This document shows, piece by piece, positions 60,959 through 64,000 of a stretch of DNA of 64,000 bases. The stretch comes from Paraburkholderia rhizosphaerae (GTDB taxonomy: Bacteria > Pseudomonadota > Gammaproteobacteria > Burkholderiales > Burkholderiaceae): positions 62,001 to 126,000 of the forward strand of contig NZ_SORE01000015.1 of assembly GCF_004366595.1 (NCBI RefSeq). Reading direction: 5' to 3'. Position 1 is the first letter of the stretch; the number at the start of each line of letters is the position of its first letter. The notes under the pieces were generated by a model. The model had not been told where the DNA came from. It saw only the letters and a program-made list of their open reading frames with translations, and did not search any database. The position numbers were made by a program, and so were the translations under genes.

Positions 60959-62308
60959 ATGAAACGTCCCGGAACACGTCAGCGTGCGCTGCTGATCTGT
61001 GTGGCGCTCGCCGGCATGCCGATCGTGGCCGGCATTGCAACGCCCACAGTCGCACACGCGCAAACACCGGCGAAGGTGTCCAGCCAGCAACTCGACTCGC
61101 TGACCGCGCCGATCGCACTCTACCCCGACGCGTTGCTCGCGCAGGTACTGATGGCTGCGACCTTCCCGCAGCAGATTCCAGAAGCCGAGCAGTGGTCGAA
61201 AGCCAATTCGCAGTTGCATGGCGACGACGCCGTCAAGGCGGTCGCGTCGGAACCGTGGGACCCGAGCGTGCAGTCGCTGGTCGCGTTTCCGCAGGTGCTC
61301 GCGACCATGGCTTCGAAACCCGACTGGGTCACACAACTGGGCAACGCATTTCTCGCGCAGCCCAACGATGTAATGGACTCGGTGCAACGCTTGCGCAAGC
61401 AGGCGCAACAAGCGGGCAATCTGAAGACGACCGAGCAGCAGAAGGTCATCGTCGAGCAGAGCACGATCCAGATCGTGCCCGCCAATCCGCAGGTCGTTTA
61501 TGTGCCGACGTATAACCCGACGGTCGTGTATGGCGCGTGGCCCTACCCTGCATATCCGCCGGTGTACGTTCCGCCGCCGCCCGGTTATGCGATCGCAACC
61601 GGCTTCGCAACCGGCCTCGCATTCGGCGCCGGCATCGCGGTCGCGAATTCGCTGTGGGGTGGTGTCAACTGGAATACGCATGATGTGAACGTCAATGTCA
61701 ATCGCTACAACAACATCAACGTCAACAACCGGATCAACTCGAGTACGAACACGGCGAACTGGAATCGCAACGAAAGCATCAATCGGACGAACGCGAATCT
61801 GAACCGCAACACCGCGAACCTGAACAATGCGAATCTGGCCGCGCAGCGCGATGCGTATCGCGGCCGGGATGCGTCGCGTGCGCAGGCGGAACAGGCGTTG
61901 CAGCAGCGCACCGGACAAAACCTGACCGGCTCGGGCAGCCAGCGGCTGCAAGACATCCGCAGCGGCGGCACGAGCCCAGGTGAAATTCGCAACAGCGCGC
62001 AGAACCTGAACCGCGACAACGCGCTGCGCGGCGCCGGCGATCCCGGCACCGCGCGCGCGGACATGCAACGCGGCCAGGCGAGCCGCGAATCGTTTGCGAA
62101 TAATGGTGGCGGACGCTACGGCGCTGGCCAGCAGGCCAACGCCGGCCGGGCAGGCGGATACGGCGGCGGCGAACGCGGCGGGTTCGAGGGCGGCGGTCAA
62201 CGTGGCGGATTCGAAGGCGGCGGGTTTGAAGGTGGCGGGTTTCGCGGCGGTGAAAGGTCCGGTGGTTTCGGTGGTGGCGGCGGACGCCATTTTGGCCGCG
62301 GCCGCTGA
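60959..62308 (+). CDS. DUF3300 exported protein with asparagine-rich and glycine-rich regions
   Basis: 449 residues from ATG 60959, chosen because AAGGAGG is eight bases upstream; the ATG at 60953 leaves only two. Signal peptide (MKRPGTRQRALLICVALAGM, cleaved after HAQ). The DUF3300 domain (about 30-190) has LTAPIALYPDALLAQVLMA and PTYNPTVVYGAWPYP. After a hydrophobic GFATGLAFGAGIAVA stretch comes an asparagine-rich part (about 240-300) and a C-terminal run rich in G, E and F. Likely periplasmic or outer-membrane. It forms a two-gene operon with the DUF2950 gene. Confidence 0.88.
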   Translation: MKRPGTRQRALLICVALAGMPIVAGIATPTVAHAQTPAKVSSQQLDSLTAPIALYPDALLAQVLMAATFPQQIPEAEQWSKANSQLHGDDAVKAVASEPWDPSVQSLVAFPQVLATMASKPDWVTQLGNAFLAQPNDVMDSVQRLRKQAQQAGNLKTTEQQKVIVEQSTIQIVPANPQVVYVPTYNPTVVYGAWPYPAYPPVYVPPPPGYAIATGFATGLAFGAGIAVANSLWGGVNWNTHDVNVNVNRYNNINVNNRINSSTNTANWNRNESINRTNANLNRNTANLNNANLAAQRDAYRGRDASRAQAEQALQQRTGQNLTGSGSQRLQDIRSGGTSPGEIRNSAQNLNRDNALRGAGDPGTARADMQRGQASRESFANNGGGRYGAGQQANAGRAGGYGGGERGGFEGGGQRGGFEGGGFEGGGFRGGERSGGFGGGGGRHFGRGR

Positions 62309-62329
62309 ACATTCGACAAGGAGCCCAAC

Positions 62330-63307
62330 ATGACCCGCTATCCCGTTTCGCACGCAGCGCGCCTGACCTGTCTCGCGCAGCGCGCGGCACACACCGCGGC
62401 TCACCGCGCAGCATCGTACATCGTGCGCGGCGCGGCCGGTACGCTCGTCGCGGCTGCCACCCTGCTGTGCGGCATACCAGGCGCGCATGCACAAGCCGTC
62501 TATCCAACTGCCGACGCGGCCGCCAACGCGTTCGTGAACGCACTCGCGACGAACGATCACATGGCGATGAAGCGCGTGCTCGGCAGCCACTACCCGCGTT
62601 TCATACCAACCACCGAGATCGGCCAGGACGATATCTACGCGTTTCTCGGCCAATGGGCGAAAGGCCATGCAATCGTCGAAGATGCGACGCCGCGCAACGG
62701 CCGCCCGAGCGCGCATCTTGAAGTCGGCGATGACGGCTGGACGCTGCCTATCCCGATCGAGAAGGTCGCCGGCGGTTGGCGCTTCAACACACCGGCCGCG
62801 ACCGACGAAATGCTCACGCGCCGCATCGGCCGCAACGAGCGCGCGGCGATTCTGACGTCACTGGCGTATGTCGATGCGCAGAATGACTACCGGAACCTGA
62901 CACAGCACTACGCGCAGAAGTTCATCAGCACGCCCAAGCAGCACGATGGGCTGTACTGGGACACGGCGCCGGGCGAACCGCAAAGCCCGCTCGGCCCGCT
63001 GGCCGCAACGATGCAGCGACGTATCGCGCCGGGCGAGGCGTATCACGGGTACCACTTCCGCATTCTGACCGCACAAGGCTCGCATGCGAACGGCGGCCCG
63101 CAAAGCTATATGCAGGACGGCGTGCTGAAAAAAGGCTTCGCGCTCGTCGCATGGCCCGCCGAATACGGCAAGACCGGTGTGATGAGCTTTATCGTCAATC
63201 AGGACGGTCAGGTGTATCAGAAGGATCTGGGGCCGCGCACGGCGAGCGCAGTCGACGCGATTCGTTCGTTCGATCCGGATTCATCGTGGCAACCGGCACA
63301 CCCTTAA
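62330..63307 (+). CDS. DUF2950 family exported protein
   Basis: 325 residues. An arginine-rich leader precedes a hydrophobic segment (about residues 30-52), with a likely signal cleavage after AHA. Family core segments are LGQWAKGHAIVEDA, NERAAILTSLAYVDAQNDY and GLYWDTAPGEPQSPLGPLA, followed by GYHFRILTAQG. DUF2950 proteins commonly follow DUF3300 ones; no reaction is known. The start lies 21 bases after the DUF3300 stop, with AAGGAG before it. Confidence 0.88.
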   Translation: MTRYPVSHAARLTCLAQRAAHTAAHRAASYIVRGAAGTLVAAATLLCGIPGAHAQAVYPTADAAANAFVNALATNDHMAMKRVLGSHYPRFIPTTEIGQDDIYAFLGQWAKGHAIVEDATPRNGRPSAHLEVGDDGWTLPIPIEKVAGGWRFNTPAATDEMLTRRIGRNERAAILTSLAYVDAQNDYRNLTQHYAQKFISTPKQHDGLYWDTAPGEPQSPLGPLAATMQRRIAPGEAYHGYHFRILTAQGSHANGGPQSYMQDGVLKKGFALVAWPAEYGKTGVMSFIVNQDGQVYQKDLGPRTASAVDAIRSFDPDSSWQPAHP

Positions 63308-63427
63308 ACGCGATGCGTTGATGCACGGCGCTATCGCGCAGCTTCGGCGCCCAGCGCCCGGCGCCGCTCACAGCGCCGCACGAACACGGCGAGCACGGCA
63401 GCGACGGTATAATGATGCGTTGAAATA

Positions 63428-63458
63428 GCGGCGCAGTTTCTGCGCCGCGTGCGTTTTT
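63428..63458 (+). terminator. Hairpin with T-run just after a TATAAT box
   Basis: GCGGCGCAG-TTT-CTGCGCCGC, then GTGCGTTTTT. Nine-pair stem, T-run four bases away. It could end the DUF2950 transcript or stop a short transcript starting near 63420. Confidence 0.55.
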
Positions 63459-63633
63459 CGTGCGGCCGCTCGAACCGCGCCGGCGCGTTGCCGAATCGGC
63501 ATCATGATGTCGGCAATCGCGCACGATCGCGGTCATCATAGTCCCGGTCACCATGGCGATCACCCACCGCGCAGCAGCCCGATGCGCATGCAATCGCGTT
63601 CACACGCCGGCTGCACGCTTCGCGGCGGTGAGT

Positions 63634-63678
63634 CCGGACGTGACCCCGGACGTGACCCCGCAGTGAGACCGCAGTGAT
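63634..63678. repeat. Nested direct repeats upstream of folD
   Basis: CCGGACGTGACC occurs twice in tandem (63634-63657), followed by two copies of CCGCAGTGA (63658-63678). Confidence 0.85.
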
Positions 63679-63737
63679 CGCGACCGTGCGCCCGGGGCGA
63701 ACGCGTCGCGTCCCAGACTACCCATTTTCGACCAACC

Positions 63738-64000
63738 ATGACAGCCAAACTGATTGACGGCACCGCCCTATCGAAGACCCTTCGCGCCGACGTCGCGTCG
63801 CGCGCCGCCGCCCTGACCGCTCGCGGCCATCAGCCGGGCCTTGCGGTCGTGCTGGTCGGAGACAACCCCGCCAGCGAGGTGTATGTCCGCAACAAGGTAA
63901 AAGCCTGCGAGGACAACGGCCTCCACTCGTCATACGACCGCTATCCGTCGACGCTGTCCGAAGCCGAGCTGCTAGCACGCATCGACGAACTGAACCGCGA
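63738..64000 (+). CDS. folD: Bifunctional methylenetetrahydrofolate dehydrogenase/cyclohydrolase, N-terminal part
   Basis: 87 residues are visible before the window ends. The start MTAKLIDGTALSKTLRADVA and the motif PGLAVVLVGDNPASEVYVRN, with the catalytic-lysine region VRNKVKACEDNG, are characteristic of FolD. It interconverts one-carbon folate forms in the cytoplasm. The C-terminal NADP domain lies outside the window. The ATG at 63738 fits family starts. Confidence 0.95.
   Translation, partial: MTAKLIDGTALSKTLRADVASRAAALTARGHQPGLAVVLVGDNPASEVYVRNKVKACEDNGLHSSYDRYPSTLSEAELLARIDELNR

Larger units (their letters stand above)
63308..63737. other. Intergenic region upstream of folD
   Basis: 430 bases. 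It holds a TATAAT at 63408-63413, a GC-rich hairpin at 63428-63448 followed by GTGCGTTTTT, and two pairs of direct repeats at 63634-63678. No gene recognised. Confidence 0.6.

Overview
This 64 kb window is a chromosomal segment of a high-GC betaproteobacterium, most likely Burkholderiaceae (Burkholderia/Paraburkholderia-like). The assignment rests on gene content and order: ndk-rlmN-rodZ, kdsA-eno-ftsB, comEC-tatD-lolD-lolC, recJ-prfB-lysS, a complete isc operon, and a phasin-pyruvate dehydrogenase cluster. It is inferred from reading the proteins; no database search was possible. I saw no rRNA, tRNA, insertion sequence, prophage or CRISPR array.

Layout. 1-3.5 kb: rodZ (cut by the window edge), rlmN, ndk and a Bax-inhibitor-1-like membrane protein. 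3.5-12.7 kb: a long minus-strand housekeeping block with an MBL hydrolase, bamC, dapA, a methyltransferase, trpS, a site-2 protease, yciO, the PHP nuclease rnm, an alpha/beta hydrolase and a DUF455 ferritin-like protein. 13.1-15.3 kb: gamma-carbonic anhydrase, hslO (Hsp33) and a small lipoprotein on the plus strand. 15.3-26.8 kb: minus-strand ftsB, eno, kdsA, pyrG, a hydrolase, comEC, tatD, lolD and lolC.

26.8-28.9 kb is the one clearly accessory stretch. It is a more AT-rich islet between lolC and an rpfE/recJ block, holding a candidate polymorphic toxin followed by two small genes, one or both of which may encode immunity. 28.9-36 kb: an RpfE-like protein, recJ, prfB with its programmed frameshift, lysS and a glycine-zipper envelope protein.

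36.1-42.5 kb is iscRSUA-hscBA-fdx-iscX, transcribed leftwards from a near-consensus promoter that overlaps two IscR type-1-like sites. A terminator/attenuator lies between iscA and hscB. 42.5-48.9 kb: a low-molecular-weight phosphatase, small exported proteins, lutAB (without lutC), an IclR regulator and a PBP7-type endopeptidase.

49.4-60.5 kb is a carbon-storage and acetyl-CoA block: phasin phaP facing lpdA-aceF-aceE, then a divergent membrane PAS sensor kinase and a FixJ-type regulator. The phasin promoter is bracketed by two TTGTKGCG/CGCACAA-type operators. A nearly identical 14-base element sits inside a long inverted repeat between aceE and the kinase gene, suggesting that acetyl-CoA supply and granule coating share a regulator. 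61-63.3 kb: a DUF3300/DUF2950 exported pair. The window ends inside folD.
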